Shown here: piece by piece, positions 1 to 7,764 of the stretch | Layout of the letters: every line of letters starts with the position of its first letter | Numbering within the stretch: the stretch's first letter is position 1 | NCBI RefSeq assembly: GCF_023283845.1 | Contig: NZ_JAKILC010000006.1 | Span: forward strand, 124,001-188,000 | DNA: 64,000 bases | Direction: 5' to 3' | Origin: Shewanella marinintestina | Lineage (GTDB): Bacteria > Pseudomonadota > Gammaproteobacteria > Enterobacterales > Shewanellaceae | The notes under the pieces: model-generated | What the model was told of the DNA's origin: nothing | What the model saw: only the letters and a program-made list of their open reading frames with translations | Databases searched by the model: none | Made by a program: the position numbers and the translations under genes

Positions 1-258
1 AGCCAAGATGCTGAACTATCCGCTCGAATGGTCGACAACATCTACCAATCAATGAAAGAAATCCAACAATTAGCGTTACAAAATGCCGTAGCGGCTGAAC
101 AACAAACCTTAGTCGTCAGTGAAATAAACCAAAATATCAGTCAAATTAGTCAAGCGTCGAGTGAAAACCTATGCGCGGTTAACTTAGTCGAGGCTTCGGT
201 GAAGGAGTTAAAGTTCAACGCCGAAAAAGCAAAATCTCTGAGAAAAACATTTAGTTAA
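1..258 (+). CDS. methyl-accepting chemotaxis protein, C-terminal end (partial)
   Basis: The reading frame is open from base 1 and ends at the stop before 259, so only the last 85 or so residues are in the window. What is visible is the end of the cytoplasmic signalling coiled coil: a long helix with A-A-E-Q-Q and E-I-N-x-N-I near the middle, which is the usual descending-helix pattern of chemoreceptors, followed by a short charged tail ending LRKTFS. No HAMP domain, membrane segments or ligand domain can be seen, so the sensed signal is unknown. There is no CheB/CheR-tethering pentapeptide at the end. The family assignment is good; the individual receptor is not identifiable. Confidence 0.85.
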   Translation, partial: SQDAELSARMVDNIYQSMKEIQQLALQNAVAAEQQTLVVSEINQNISQISQASSENLCAVNLVEASVKELKFNAEKAKSLRKTFS

Positions 259-615
259 TTCTTCTTTAAATCCTCAAGTGGCCGTCACAATCTAAAGTTG
301 ATGGCCAAAACAAACCACAAGATAGCAACCGAAGCGCAACATTAATAAACATCTGTTTTAAAAAGATTTAACCATAAAAAAGTTTTGTGCTTTTTTGCAA
401 ACTTCCGATACAATATAAATAATCATATTGAGCTAATAACTATTCGACCGTAGTGAATTACACTAGTTAAGAATCGTAATAATATTGCTTAGATATTTTA
501 AGGCGAATATATCGCTGACTAACAGTTGAATGGATATTCAATAATTTATCTGTTTATGCATAAGCACCAGTTTATTGTCATAAAGCAAAACTCGTTATTT
601 AGGGTGTAAATAAAA
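259..615. other. intergenic region upstream of the yjiH-like gene
   Basis: No open frame of note. A 9-base stem with one G-U pair (279-287 with 298-306) lies just after the receptor gene but has no T run, so it is only a weak terminator candidate. An inverted repeat CAATAT/ATATTG lies at 411-430 in the AT-rich stretch that must hold the promoter of the next gene. I could not pick a convincing -35/-10 pair. Confidence 0.4.
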
Positions 616-1971
616 GTGTCAGAACAAAAAACCCACAACATGAAAACAATACTCACGTTTATCGTGCCATCACTCATTGGCTTAATGCTATTTATGATGC
701 CGATTAACTATAATGATGCCATTACAATTCCAATTGCTATCATCTCTAAGGGCTTACAAAACCTGTTAAGTGATGTGTTAGTTGGCGTGGTAACTGCGAT
801 TGTTATTTTCACCGCTATTGCTTCATTACTTACTAAGGTACTTAAGCCTCAGTTTATTGTTGAGCAACGATTTTTAAACTCGCTATTTAACGTCAGCCCA
901 ATTTGGTTGATCGTACGTGTACTTGGCGCCATTTTTATTACATTGACCTTTTTCAATGTTGGGCCAGAAGCTATTCGCTCTGGCGGCACAGGCGCTTTAG
1001 TCCTAAATGATCTATTGCCGGTATTGTTCTCAGTATTCCTATTTGCGGGTATGTTACTGCCGTTGCTACTTAACTTCGGTTTGCTAGAACTACTTGGAAC
1101 TATGCTGACTAAAGTAATGCGCCCTATCTTTAATTTACCCGGTCGCAGTGCAATTGACTGTATGGCATCTTGGTTAGGTGATGGTAGCGTGGGTATTTTA
1201 ATGACGAGCAAGCAATATGAAGCTCGCTTTTATACTCAAAGAGAAGCTGCTGTTATTGGTACCACCTTCTCTGCTGTATCAATCACTTTCTCATTAGTTG
1301 TGATCTCACAAGTTAAGCTAGAGCATTTGTTTGTACCTTTTTATCTAACTGTTTGTCTTGCCGGTTTTGTGGCTGCGATTGTTGTACCTAAACTACCTCC
1401 ACTATCGTGGAAAAAAGATATCTATGTTGATGAAACGCCACGCCATGCAGATGATGAAATGATCCCTGCCGGTTACAACGTATTTTCTTGGGGTATGCAT
1501 CAAGCACTAAATAAAGCTTCTGCAGCAGGCGGCATCAAGCACACTCTTATCGATGGTGTTAAGAACGTCGTAGATATGATTTTTGGCGTGATCCCTGTGG
1601 TTATGGGTATCGGTACTATCGCGCTAATGATTGCTGAATTTACGCCAATCTTTGAATACTTGGGTATGCCTTTTATTCCTTTACTAGAGCTATTACAAGT
1701 TCCAGAAGCGGCAGCGGCATCAAAAACCATTATGGTTGGCTTTGCTGACATGTTTATTCCTGCAATTTTAGCCAGCTCTATCGAGTCAGATATGACCCGC
1801 TTTATCATTGCGACCTTGTCTGTTACTCAGCTTATCTATATGAGTGAAGTAGGTGCACTTCTAATTGGTAGTAAAATCCCAGTTAATTTCTTAGAGCTAT
1901 TCGTAGTATTCATTCTCAGAACACTAGTAACACTGCCTGTTATCGCAGGTGTTGCTCACTTAATTTTCTAA
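616..1971 (+). CDS. YjiH family membrane protein (nucleoside-recognition/Gate domain)
   Basis: 451-residue polytopic inner-membrane protein. The sequence shows about ten hydrophobic segments, with a polar stretch near residues 165-215 (around GRSAIDCMASWLGDGSVG) and another near 275-310, as in YjiH proteins that carry two Gate (nucleoside recognition) regions. The start is GTG at 616, with an AGGGTG ribosome-binding site about ten bases upstream. The gene stands alone and is followed by a strong terminator. The Gate domain is shared with nucleoside transporters and spore-maturation proteins, but no substrate is proven for YjiH; transport of a nucleoside or other small solute is only an inference. 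Family call firm, function unknown. Confidence 0.8.
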   Translation: MSEQKTHNMKTILTFIVPSLIGLMLFMMPINYNDAITIPIAIISKGLQNLLSDVLVGVVTAIVIFTAIASLLTKVLKPQFIVEQRFLNSLFNVSPIWLIVRVLGAIFITLTFFNVGPEAIRSGGTGALVLNDLLPVLFSVFLFAGMLLPLLLNFGLLELLGTMLTKVMRPIFNLPGRSAIDCMASWLGDGSVGILMTSKQYEARFYTQREAAVIGTTFSAVSITFSLVVISQVKLEHLFVPFYLTVCLAGFVAAIVVPKLPPLSWKKDIYVDETPRHADDEMIPAGYNVFSWGMHQALNKASAAGGIKHTLIDGVKNVVDMIFGVIPVVMGIGTIALMIAEFTPIFEYLGMPFIPLLELLQVPEAAAASKTIMVGFADMFIPAILASSIESDMTRFIIATLSVTQLIYMSEVGALLIGSKIPVNFLELFVVFILRTLVTLPVIAGVAHLIF

Positions 1972-1987
1972 GCAAAATTGATTAAAT

Positions 1988-2014
1988 AAGGAGCGAATAA
2001 TCGCTCCTTTTTTT
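1988..2014 (+). terminator. rho-independent terminator after the yjiH-like gene
   Basis: GGAGCGA-ATAA-TCGCTCC stem followed by seven T residues, 17 bases after the stop codon. Confidence 0.9.
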
Positions 2015-2153
2015 ATGTCTAAGCCAAGCAGAGGTTTATAGCTGTTAGAATCAACTTAGTTGCAGCACGTCATAAAGCTGCCACAAATCGTTCATCTTGC
2101 CGTCAACAAGCTCTTTTACGCTAGCGCCATCACCCCCCTGATATGGCAAGTCT

Positions 2154-3029
2154 ATGAGCAAGCAGCCACACGAAAAATCGCGCTTTTCATGCACTAATTC
2201 CGTTAGCCCTATCAACTCAGATATAGCATCGATTTGCGTTAACGCTATCTGGTTGTCCGATGTACATTTAGGTAGCAAAGACTGTAAAGCAGAGTATCTA
2301 TTGCAGTTTCTACAACAACTTGAAACCGAATCTTTATACCTCGTTGGTGACATCTTTGATGTATGGGCGCTCAAGCGTCGTGTTTACTGGCCTGAGTCTC
2401 ATAATAAAGTGCTGCAACAGTTTCTAAAAATGGCTCGTGATGGCGTAAAAGTGGTTTATATTCCTGGTAACCACGACGAAGTATTAAAGCCCTATAGCGG
2501 CTTTCACTTGTGGGATTTATCCATCTTTAATGAATATATACATTGCGGGGTAAACGGCCACAAATGACTGATGTTGCACGGTGATCAATTTGACTCAGAG
2601 GTCTGTATTGGTCGCGCTTATGCAAAGCTCGGTGATCACCTATACGATTTACTGCTTTTCTTAAATCGCGGCCTGCACAAAGTGCGCAGTCTATTGGGTT
2701 ATCCTTATTGGTCGCTGGCTAGCTATGTAAAACTCAAAATAGGTAAAGCTCAGCAAGCAATTAACGACTATCAGTCAGCAGTCATTCGTTATGCTCGGAC
2801 AAAGAATGTTGACGGGGTGATCTGCGGCCATATCCACCAGCCTGCAATCAAATTTGATAACAAAATACTCTACATCAATGATGGTGATTGGGTGGAAAAC
2901 TGCACATTTGTCGCAGAGTCACGTCAGGGTGATATCCAACTATTTCAATGGCAACAAACTGCAGTGCTGATTAGCTCCCATCAGTTCCCCTCACAAGAAA
3001 CATCAAAAAAGGTCAAACGCGTCGCATAA
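2154..3029 (+). pseudogene. UDP-2,3-diacylglucosamine diphosphatase-like metallophosphoesterase, interrupted by in-frame TGA
   Basis: Two consecutive open frames in the same phase (2154-2567 and 2571-3029) are separated by one TGA at 2565-2567. Joined, they give a calcineurin-like phosphoesterase of about 291 residues. The first part has the metal motifs SDVHLGS, GDIFDVW and GNHDE; the second has HGDQFD and GHIHQP. Both halves supply metal ligands, so neither alone should be active. The family hydrolyses UDP-2,3-diacylglucosamine in lipid A synthesis or acts on related lipids; a separate lpxH is normally present, so loss could be tolerated. The stop aligns with a position that is usually Leu or an aromatic residue, so one base change from TTA or TGG would explain it. 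Alternatives are a sequencing error or programmed readthrough. No frameshift is seen. Confidence 0.75.
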
Positions 3030-3365
3030 TTAAAATGCTAATGTTCAAACCTACTCAAAATCTATTGCTATATTTCTTGTTCATTATTATGACAATAATC
3101 ATGATATTTGCCGTCAATAAAGCCGCACAAATAAACTAAAACCCAAAGCACAGTCGTTAGCTAGATTACCACCGGTAAGTGCTATAACTAAACGATGATT
3201 GAGCTATTGAGCTAGCATCAATTTTAGCTGCTAGGTGCTTTAATCGAGCGTTCTTTATCAAAAGAGCTATTCATCGATAACCCTATATCAATAGCCACGC
3301 GCAATAAAAAAGCCAGTCACTGCTGACTGGCTTGTACGAGTATCTTAAAACATAAGCCTAGATGA
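3030..3365. other. intergenic region between the broken phosphatase and the permease
   Basis: The convergent neighbours leave 336 bases. Apart from the permease terminator at 3304-3333, the only thing of note is a 34-codon hydrophobic frame at 3035-3139, which lacks a ribosome-binding site and is not called as a gene. Confidence 0.5.
3304..3333 (-). terminator. terminator of the purine permease gene
   Basis: Read on the minus strand: GCCAGTCA-GCAG-TGACTGGC, an 8-base-pair stem followed by six T residues, about 35 bases after the permease stop. Confidence 0.9.
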
Positions 3366-4727
3366 TTAAATCGCCCAGCCACCCATATAAAATGCGACTA
3401 AGCCAATCGTAATAGCCAGTACACCCAACTTAATTTGACGCCATTCACCACTGCAAATACGGCCAATGACTAACGTCACAAAGCCAAGCATAATACCGGT
3501 CACGATATTACAGCTTAAGATGATAAATACAGCGCAAGTTAGTCCCGCCATTGCATCTACTTTGTCGTTAAAATCAAGCTTAGTCACATTGCTCAACATC
3601 AACAAGCCTACATACATGAGTGCCGGCGCAGTTGCATAAGCAGGTACTAAGTAACTAAGAGGCGCTAGGAACATCATCAATAAAAATAGCAAACCAACTA
3701 TGGTTGCTGTTAGACCTGTTTTACCACCAGCAGCAGTACCAGCAGCAGATTCAATATAAACAGCAGCCGGAGCGCCACCAACGGCACCAGCAAATATACT
3801 ACTTACCGAATCAGAGGTAAGTGCTTTACCGCCACCAATAATATTGTCTTTATCATCTAACAACTCAGCTTGACCAGCAACGGCACGAATAGTGCCTGTT
3901 GCATCAAAAATGGCTGTCATCACAAGGGCTAATACGATAGGTAATACCACTGGGTTTAGCGCTCCCATGATATCAAGTTGACCAATAAGTGACTTGTCAG
4001 ACATAAGGTCTGGTAATGCAAACAAACCTTGGTAAGTCACGCTTGGGTCAAAGATTAAGCCAAAAATAGATAAAGCGATAATCACCAACAAAATACCGCC
4101 TGGCATACCCCGGCGCTCTAAACCAATCGTCGCCGCGAGACCAATAACGGTTGCAATAACAGGTAAGCTATGAATATCACCTAAAGCGACTGGCAAGCCT
4201 GTCTCGTTTGCCACAATTAACTTGACGCTATTAGTAGCAATTAATAATAGAAACAGACCAATACCAATACCGGTACCGTGTGCGATACCTTTAGGAAGAT
4301 TAGTCAGTACCCACTGACGTACACCCGTAACACTCACTAACGTAAATACGATACCCATTAAGAAAATAGCACCTAATGTCACAGGAATTGAGATCCCTTG
4401 ACCGAGTACCATACTAAATGCGGTAAATGCGGTTAATGAAATTGCGCAGCCAATCGCCATCGGCAAATTTGCCCACAAGCCCATTAGCAATGAACCAAAT
4501 GCAGCAATTAAACAGGTGGCAACAAATACTGCACCGGTATCAAAACCGGCTGCACCTAGCATATTCGGTACAACAATAACCGAGTACACCATGGCTAGAA
4601 ACGTGGTTAATCCTGCGATAACTTCGCGTCTTAATGTACTTCCACGAGCAGAAATATTGAAGTAGCGATCCAGAAATGAATCGTTAGGAGTTGTAGCGCT
4701 TGCTTGAGCCTGATCAGACTTCATCAT
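3366..4727 (-). CDS. NCS2 family purine permease, AzgA/COG2252 type
   Basis: 453-residue inner-membrane transporter with the 12-14 hydrophobic segments of the NCS2 family. It has the AzgA-type hallmarks: a RYFN(I) start, [15 protein letters not shown] in the first helix, the FDATGT stretch near residue 275, and the Ala/Gly-rich [16 protein letters not shown] and [15 protein letters not shown] stretches around residues 305-335. Characterised relatives import adenine or guanine/hypoxanthine by proton symport; which base is used here cannot be read from sequence. The start ATG is preceded by AAAAGG at a good distance. A promoter and a structured leader lie directly upstream (see those entries), so control by a purine-like ligand at the RNA level is plausible. 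Confidence 0.9.
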   Translation of the reverse strand: MMKSDQAQASATTPNDSFLDRYFNISARGSTLRREVIAGLTTFLAMVYSVIVVPNMLGAAGFDTGAVFVATCLIAAFGSLLMGLWANLPMAIGCAISLTAFTAFSMVLGQGISIPVTLGAIFLMGIVFTLVSVTGVRQWVLTNLPKGIAHGTGIGIGLFLLLIATNSVKLIVANETGLPVALGDIHSLPVIATVIGLAATIGLERRGMPGGILLVIIALSIFGLIFDPSVTYQGLFALPDLMSDKSLIGQLDIMGALNPVVLPIVLALVMTAIFDATGTIRAVAGQAELLDDKDNIIGGGKALTSDSVSSIFAGAVGGAPAAVYIESAAGTAAGGKTGLTATIVGLLFLLMMFLAPLSYLVPAYATAPALMYVGLLMLSNVTKLDFNDKVDAMAGLTCAVFIILSCNIVTGIMLGFVTLVIGRICSGEWRQIKLGVLAITIGLVAFYMGGWAI

Positions 4728-4740
4728 TGTTATACCTTTT

Positions 4741-4835
4741 GATCTCTTAAATTGGGCTAAACCAACTGAGCTCAGTTGGGGACAAGGCTATGGCAGGTAG
4801 AGCCCCGACTAACAATATCGGGTGAGAGATCCACT
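4741..4835 (-). promoter_or_regulatory. structured 5' leader of the purine permease, candidate riboswitch
   Basis: On the minus strand the leader runs from a predicted start near 4835 to the ATG at 4727. It is closed by a perfect 7-bp pairing, GATCTCT (4825-4831) with AGAGATC (4741-4747), which ends a few bases before the AAAAGG ribosome-binding site. Inside are CCCGA/TCGGG (4818-4822 with 4804-4808), a 9+9 palindrome CCAACTGAG/CTCAGTTGG (4762-4779), and a hairpin GGGGCT...AGCC...CCCC (4801-4806 with 4778-4789) that competes with the first internal stem. Competing stems are typical of riboswitches. It contains UCUACC, as in purine aptamers, but the other purine-aptamer landmarks are not visible. 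A COG2252 RNA motif has been described upstream of such permeases in other Gammaproteobacteria; I cannot test whether this belongs to it. Confidence 0.55.
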
Positions 4836-4841
4836 GACGCC

Positions 4842-4870
4842 TGTATAAGCGACAGTGACCTGCGAGCAAA
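4842..4870 (-). promoter_or_regulatory. predicted sigma-70 promoter of the purine permease
   Basis: Minus strand: TTTGCT (4865-4870), 17-base spacer, TATACA (4842-4847). It predicts a transcription start near 4835, just ahead of the first base of the closing stem of the leader, which supports both calls. Confidence 0.5.
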
Positions 4871-4980
4871 AAATGCCTGGTAAAATTTACTCTTACCAAC
4901 ACAGCCTTTGTTGGCGCGGAGTTTACAGCAATCAAGTTCTCGGCAATAGTTTACTGCAAACTTTTTTGATAACCATCAAC

Positions 4981-5015
4981 AAAAAATGCCTACTACGGTA
5001 TCTGTAATAGGCATT
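4981..5015 (-). terminator. terminator of the RhlE-like helicase gene
   Basis: Minus strand: AATGCCTA, 15-base loop, TAGGCATT, then a T run. It lies 40 bases after the helicase stop. Confidence 0.8.
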
Positions 5016-5055
5016 ATCGCTATCTTGCTTAAAAACAATCAGTGCAATTCGCTGC

Positions 5056-6294
5056 TTAACGACGTTTCTTGCCACCTAAAGCACGCTTTTTAGCTCTTTG
5101 TCTTTGAGCCGCTTTACTATTTTTACGGCTAGGTTCTTCCATCTTAGTTAAGTCTGGCTCAAAACCAGCTAACCACTGTTGTGGCAAACGTTTATCTAAG
5201 ACTGACTCAACCTCTTCAAGTAACAAGGCGTCATCTTCGCTATAGAGTGTTATTGCTGTACCTGTATTACCTGCACGGCCAGTTCGACCTATACGATGTA
5301 CAAAATCTTCGGCAACAAACGGGATCTCATAATTAACCACCACTTTAAGTTCAACAATATCCAAGCCACGAGCCGCGACATCTGTAGCCACTAAAGCTTT
5401 AATTTTTCCTTGCTTAAAGTCGTTAAGCACTTGCTCACGAGCTCCTTGTCCCAAATCACCATGAAACGCCTTAGTTTCAATGCCCGATGCAAGCATTTTT
5501 TCTGCAATCTGATCCGCAGTTTGCTTTTTACGACTAAATATAAGTACTTGGTGCCAATCGTTCTTATTAATTAAATGACAAAGTAGCGCAACCTTACGGT
5601 CACTATCGACGGCATAAACAACTTGCTCAACACTTCCTGATGCACTATTCGCCTTATCAACTTCAATCCGAAGTGGTTTATGGAGCAATTTTTTACTTAA
5701 GTCAAAAATTGCGCTGCTAAACGTGGCTGAAAACAACATGGTTTGCCGTTTTGCTGGCAGCTGTTTGAGAATAGCGCTAATCTCATCCATAAAGCCCATA
5801 TCAAGCATACGGTCGGCTTCATCAAACACTAAATATTTTATCGTTGAGAGATGCAATGAACCGCGACGAACGTGATCTAATAAACGCCCTGGTGTTGCGA
5901 CAATCACATCAACGCCTGCTGCTAACTTAGACGCCTGCGCATCGATACTCACCCCACCGTATATGACTAAACTGGTGATATCTGTATTTACAGCATATTG
6001 GTTAACGTTAGTACTCACTTGCACAGCGAGCTCACGAGTAGGCGTTAACACCAACACTTTTGGCTGCTTAGCTTCTTCCGTTGAATCAGACTTTGTTAGA
6101 TCGAGTAATTGTTGCAATATAGGTAAAGTAAATGCAGCGGTTTTCCCCGTCCCTGTTTGCGCACTCGCCATAATGTCTTGGCCAGCTATAATTGCCGGGA
6201 TAGCCTCAATTTGAATCGCCGTTGGCTGCTGATAGCCTTTTTGTGCAAGCACGCTTAAAAGTTTGTCACTTAAAGCAAGTGATGAAAATGACAC
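5056..6294 (-). CDS. rhlE: DEAD-box ATP-dependent RNA helicase, RhlE-like
   Basis: About 412 residues with all helicase motifs in order: Q motif (GYQQPTAIQ), Walker A (AQTGTGKT), PTREL, TPGRLLD, the DEAD box, SAT, ARGLDI and HRIGRTGRAG. The N-terminus (SFSSLALS) and the short basic tail ending KKRALGGKKRR fit the RhlE subgroup rather than SrmB or DeaD. Such proteins unwind short RNA duplexes in ribosome assembly and RNA decay. I chose the GTG at 6294 because AAGGA lies eight bases before it and alignment to RhlE starts there; the longer frame to 6363 adds a hydrophobic stretch foreign to the family. Single-gene unit with its own terminator. Family certain, exact orthologue likely. Confidence 0.85.
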   Translation of the reverse strand: MSFSSLALSDKLLSVLAQKGYQQPTAIQIEAIPAIIAGQDIMASAQTGTGKTAAFTLPILQQLLDLTKSDSTEEAKQPKVLVLTPTRELAVQVSTNVNQYAVNTDITSLVIYGGVSIDAQASKLAAGVDVIVATPGRLLDHVRRGSLHLSTIKYLVFDEADRMLDMGFMDEISAILKQLPAKRQTMLFSATFSSAIFDLSKKLLHKPLRIEVDKANSASGSVEQVVYAVDSDRKVALLCHLINKNDWHQVLIFSRKKQTADQIAEKMLASGIETKAFHGDLGQGAREQVLNDFKQGKIKALVATDVAARGLDIVELKVVVNYEIPFVAEDFVHRIGRTGRAGNTGTAITLYSEDDALLLEEVESVLDKRLPQQWLAGFEPDLTKMEEPSRKNSKAAQRQRAKKRALGGKKRR

Positions 6295-6631
6295 GCTGAC
6301 AATCCTTGAAGTAAACAGGTAAATTATGCTGAAGTTTACCAGAAAAAACACTGTAACTCGCAATGCTCATTGCGCTCAATACTCATCAAACTGCTGACAA
6401 TCGGATATCACAAATTTTTTGAGCTTATTAAATCTGTTTTGCCAAACGTCAATTTTGACGACTCAATATCTCCAACAGAACCGCTTAACAGCGACATTTA
6501 GCGATCTCACTCACACTTTACAGATTAACCGAGCAACAAATAAACAATAGCGAGTTGATGATCACAGTTACCAAGTGCAAAAAGTAGACAATGGCGAGCT
6601 GTTTTTAAAGTACATTAGGTTTTACTGTTTA
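6295..6631. other. divergent intergenic region between rhlE and the ygjV-like gene
   Basis: Holds the promoters of both neighbours. A palindrome CGTCAA-TT-TTGACG is visible near 6448-6461. No further gene is supported; the frame from GTG 6575 continues into the YgjV gene but lacks a ribosome-binding site. Confidence 0.4.
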
Positions 6632-7177
6632 GTGTTCGAGTTATCACATCAAGCGTTATTATGGGTTCAAGCGTTGGGCTTTGTTTCAATGGCTATAGGT
6701 TGGTGGGCCAACGCACAAAAAAATGATCAGCAGTTGCTATCTGGTAATGTTATCGCCTCAGGGCTTACCGCCGCTCATCTTGGGTTACTTGGTAGTAGTT
6801 TGGGAATGATGAACCAGCTCCTTAACCTATTTCGTTTTGCCTGTAGCCGTCACTTCACAACATTAACTCAACGTCGAATTCATTGTTTGCCAGTGTTATT
6901 TGCCACAGCGGCGTTAGTTCAAGGCCTCACATTGGCTGAGCATTGGAGTGAATGGTGCGCTGTTGCGAGTGCGATAGTTATGAGCTTTGCCCTGTTTTAC
7001 TGCGCTGGAGCAAAACTACGCTTTGCAATGCTGTTCAGCAATATGCTTAATTTGACACTATCAGCCTATCTTAGCTCTTGGTCTGGTATCGCTTATCAAC
7101 TAGTAACCATTATTATTTTGACTTATAGCTTAGTGCCGCAGAAAACGGTTAGCTACGATTCAGAGCCTGCACTTTAA
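6632..7177 (+). CDS. YgjV family inner-membrane protein
   Basis: About 181 residues with several hydrophobic helices. The order of segments (WVQALGFVSMAIGW, then AAHLGLLG, MMNQLLNLFRF, LFYCAGAKLRFAM) follows the YgjV domain, a conserved membrane protein of unknown function of about 180 residues. I prefer the GTG at 6632, which gives the family's usual length and has AGG upstream; a GTG at 6575 would add 19 residues without a ribosome-binding site. The gene stands alone. Its stop codon lies inside a nested inverted repeat that may end transcription. Confidence 0.65.
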   Translation: MFELSHQALLWVQALGFVSMAIGWWANAQKNDQQLLSGNVIASGLTAAHLGLLGSSLGMMNQLLNLFRFACSRHFTTLTQRRIHCLPVLFATAALVQGLTLAEHWSEWCAVASAIVMSFALFYCAGAKLRFAMLFSNMLNLTLSAYLSSWSGIAYQLVTIIILTYSLVPQKTVSYDSEPAL

Positions 7178-7192
7178 GTGCAGCTAACCGTT
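7144..7192 (+). repeat. nested inverted repeat spanning the ygjV-like stop codon
   Basis: Outer arms AACGGTTAGCT (7144-7154) and AGCTAACCGTT (7182-7192) are perfect 11-base complements; inside lies TGCACTT-T-AAGTGCA (68-82 of 7100). The stop codon TAA at 7175-7177 is in the inner stem. No clear T run follows, so it could be an mRNA 3'-end stabiliser or an imperfect terminator. Confidence 0.55.
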
Positions 7193-7336
7193 AATAACTG
7201 TTTTAAAAAACAACACTTCCATCTTTAAATATGTATAATCACAATCACTTAGCATATGGTGATGCCACCTTTGCAAAATATTTACAACTAATAAAATAAA
7301 GCAGTAGCTCAGCATGCTGCAAGCTCAAGGATCGAT

Positions 7337-7705
7337 ATGGATGATAGACGACAGTTTTCGCGGCTAATATTAACAGCCGACGCTAAACTGATTAGTACTC
7401 GAAAGTGCTGGCAAACTCAACTACTGGATATCAGCTTGAATGGGGCCTTAATTGAGCGACCTATAGGGCTCGAACTTAACGATAACGCGCTGACGCTTGA
7501 GTTTATGATCCATGACTCTGAAATTTGCATTCAAATGCAGGTGCGGGTTGTTCACCAAAGAGACAATCAACTAGGCTTAGCTTGCCAACATATCGATGTT
7601 GAAAGCATTAGTCACTTACGCCGATTACTCGAGCTTAACCTCGGTGATGCTTCATTATTAGACCGCGAATTAGAGCGCCTTTTTGCCTTAGATGGTAAAT
7701 CTTAA
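7337..7705 (+). CDS. single-domain PilZ protein, predicted cyclic-di-GMP receptor
   Basis: 122 residues that consist almost entirely of one PilZ domain. Both nucleotide-binding signatures are visible: the N-terminal arginine motif (DDRRQFSR, RxxxR) and DxSxxG (DISLNGA). The C-terminal 30 residues form a predicted helix (LLDRELERLFAL). Such proteins bind cyclic-di-GMP and pass the signal to a partner protein; the partner cannot be inferred here. The ATG at 7337 has AAGGA seven bases before it (ctcaaggatcgat). Single gene with a terminator shared with radA. Confidence 0.9.
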   Translation: MDDRRQFSRLILTADAKLISTRKCWQTQLLDISLNGALIERPIGLELNDNALTLEFMIHDSEICIQMQVRVVHQRDNQLGLACQHIDVESISHLRRLLELNLGDASLLDRELERLFALDGKS

Positions 7706-7730
7706 ATAGCATAACAAAGACAATAAATAC

Positions 7731-7757
7731 AAAACACCGCAATAAATGCGGTGTTTT
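7731..7757. terminator. bidirectional terminator between the PilZ gene and radA
   Basis: AAAACACCGC-AATAAAT-GCGGTGTTTTT: 10-base arms with A/T runs on both sides, serving both convergent genes. Confidence 0.9.
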
Positions 7758-7764
7758 TATATCG

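Noticed and set aside
849..1808. Minus-strand frames opposite the yjiH-like gene
   Set aside because: Shadows of a clear membrane-protein gene; composition and lack of start signals argue against coding.
3035..3139. 34-codon hydrophobic frame after the broken phosphatase
   Set aside because: It could encode a small membrane peptide, but there is no ribosome-binding site near its ATG, it is AT-rich, and I know of no relative.
4741..4835. Classical guanine/adenine riboswitch as the identity of the permease leader
   Set aside because: Only UCUACC fits; the loop sequences and the ACUA junction of the purine aptamer are not present, so the class is left open.
4747..4935. 62-codon frame in the purine permease leader
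   Set aside because: It covers the promoter and RNA structure, has no ribosome-binding site and no family match; a regulatory RNA explains the region better.
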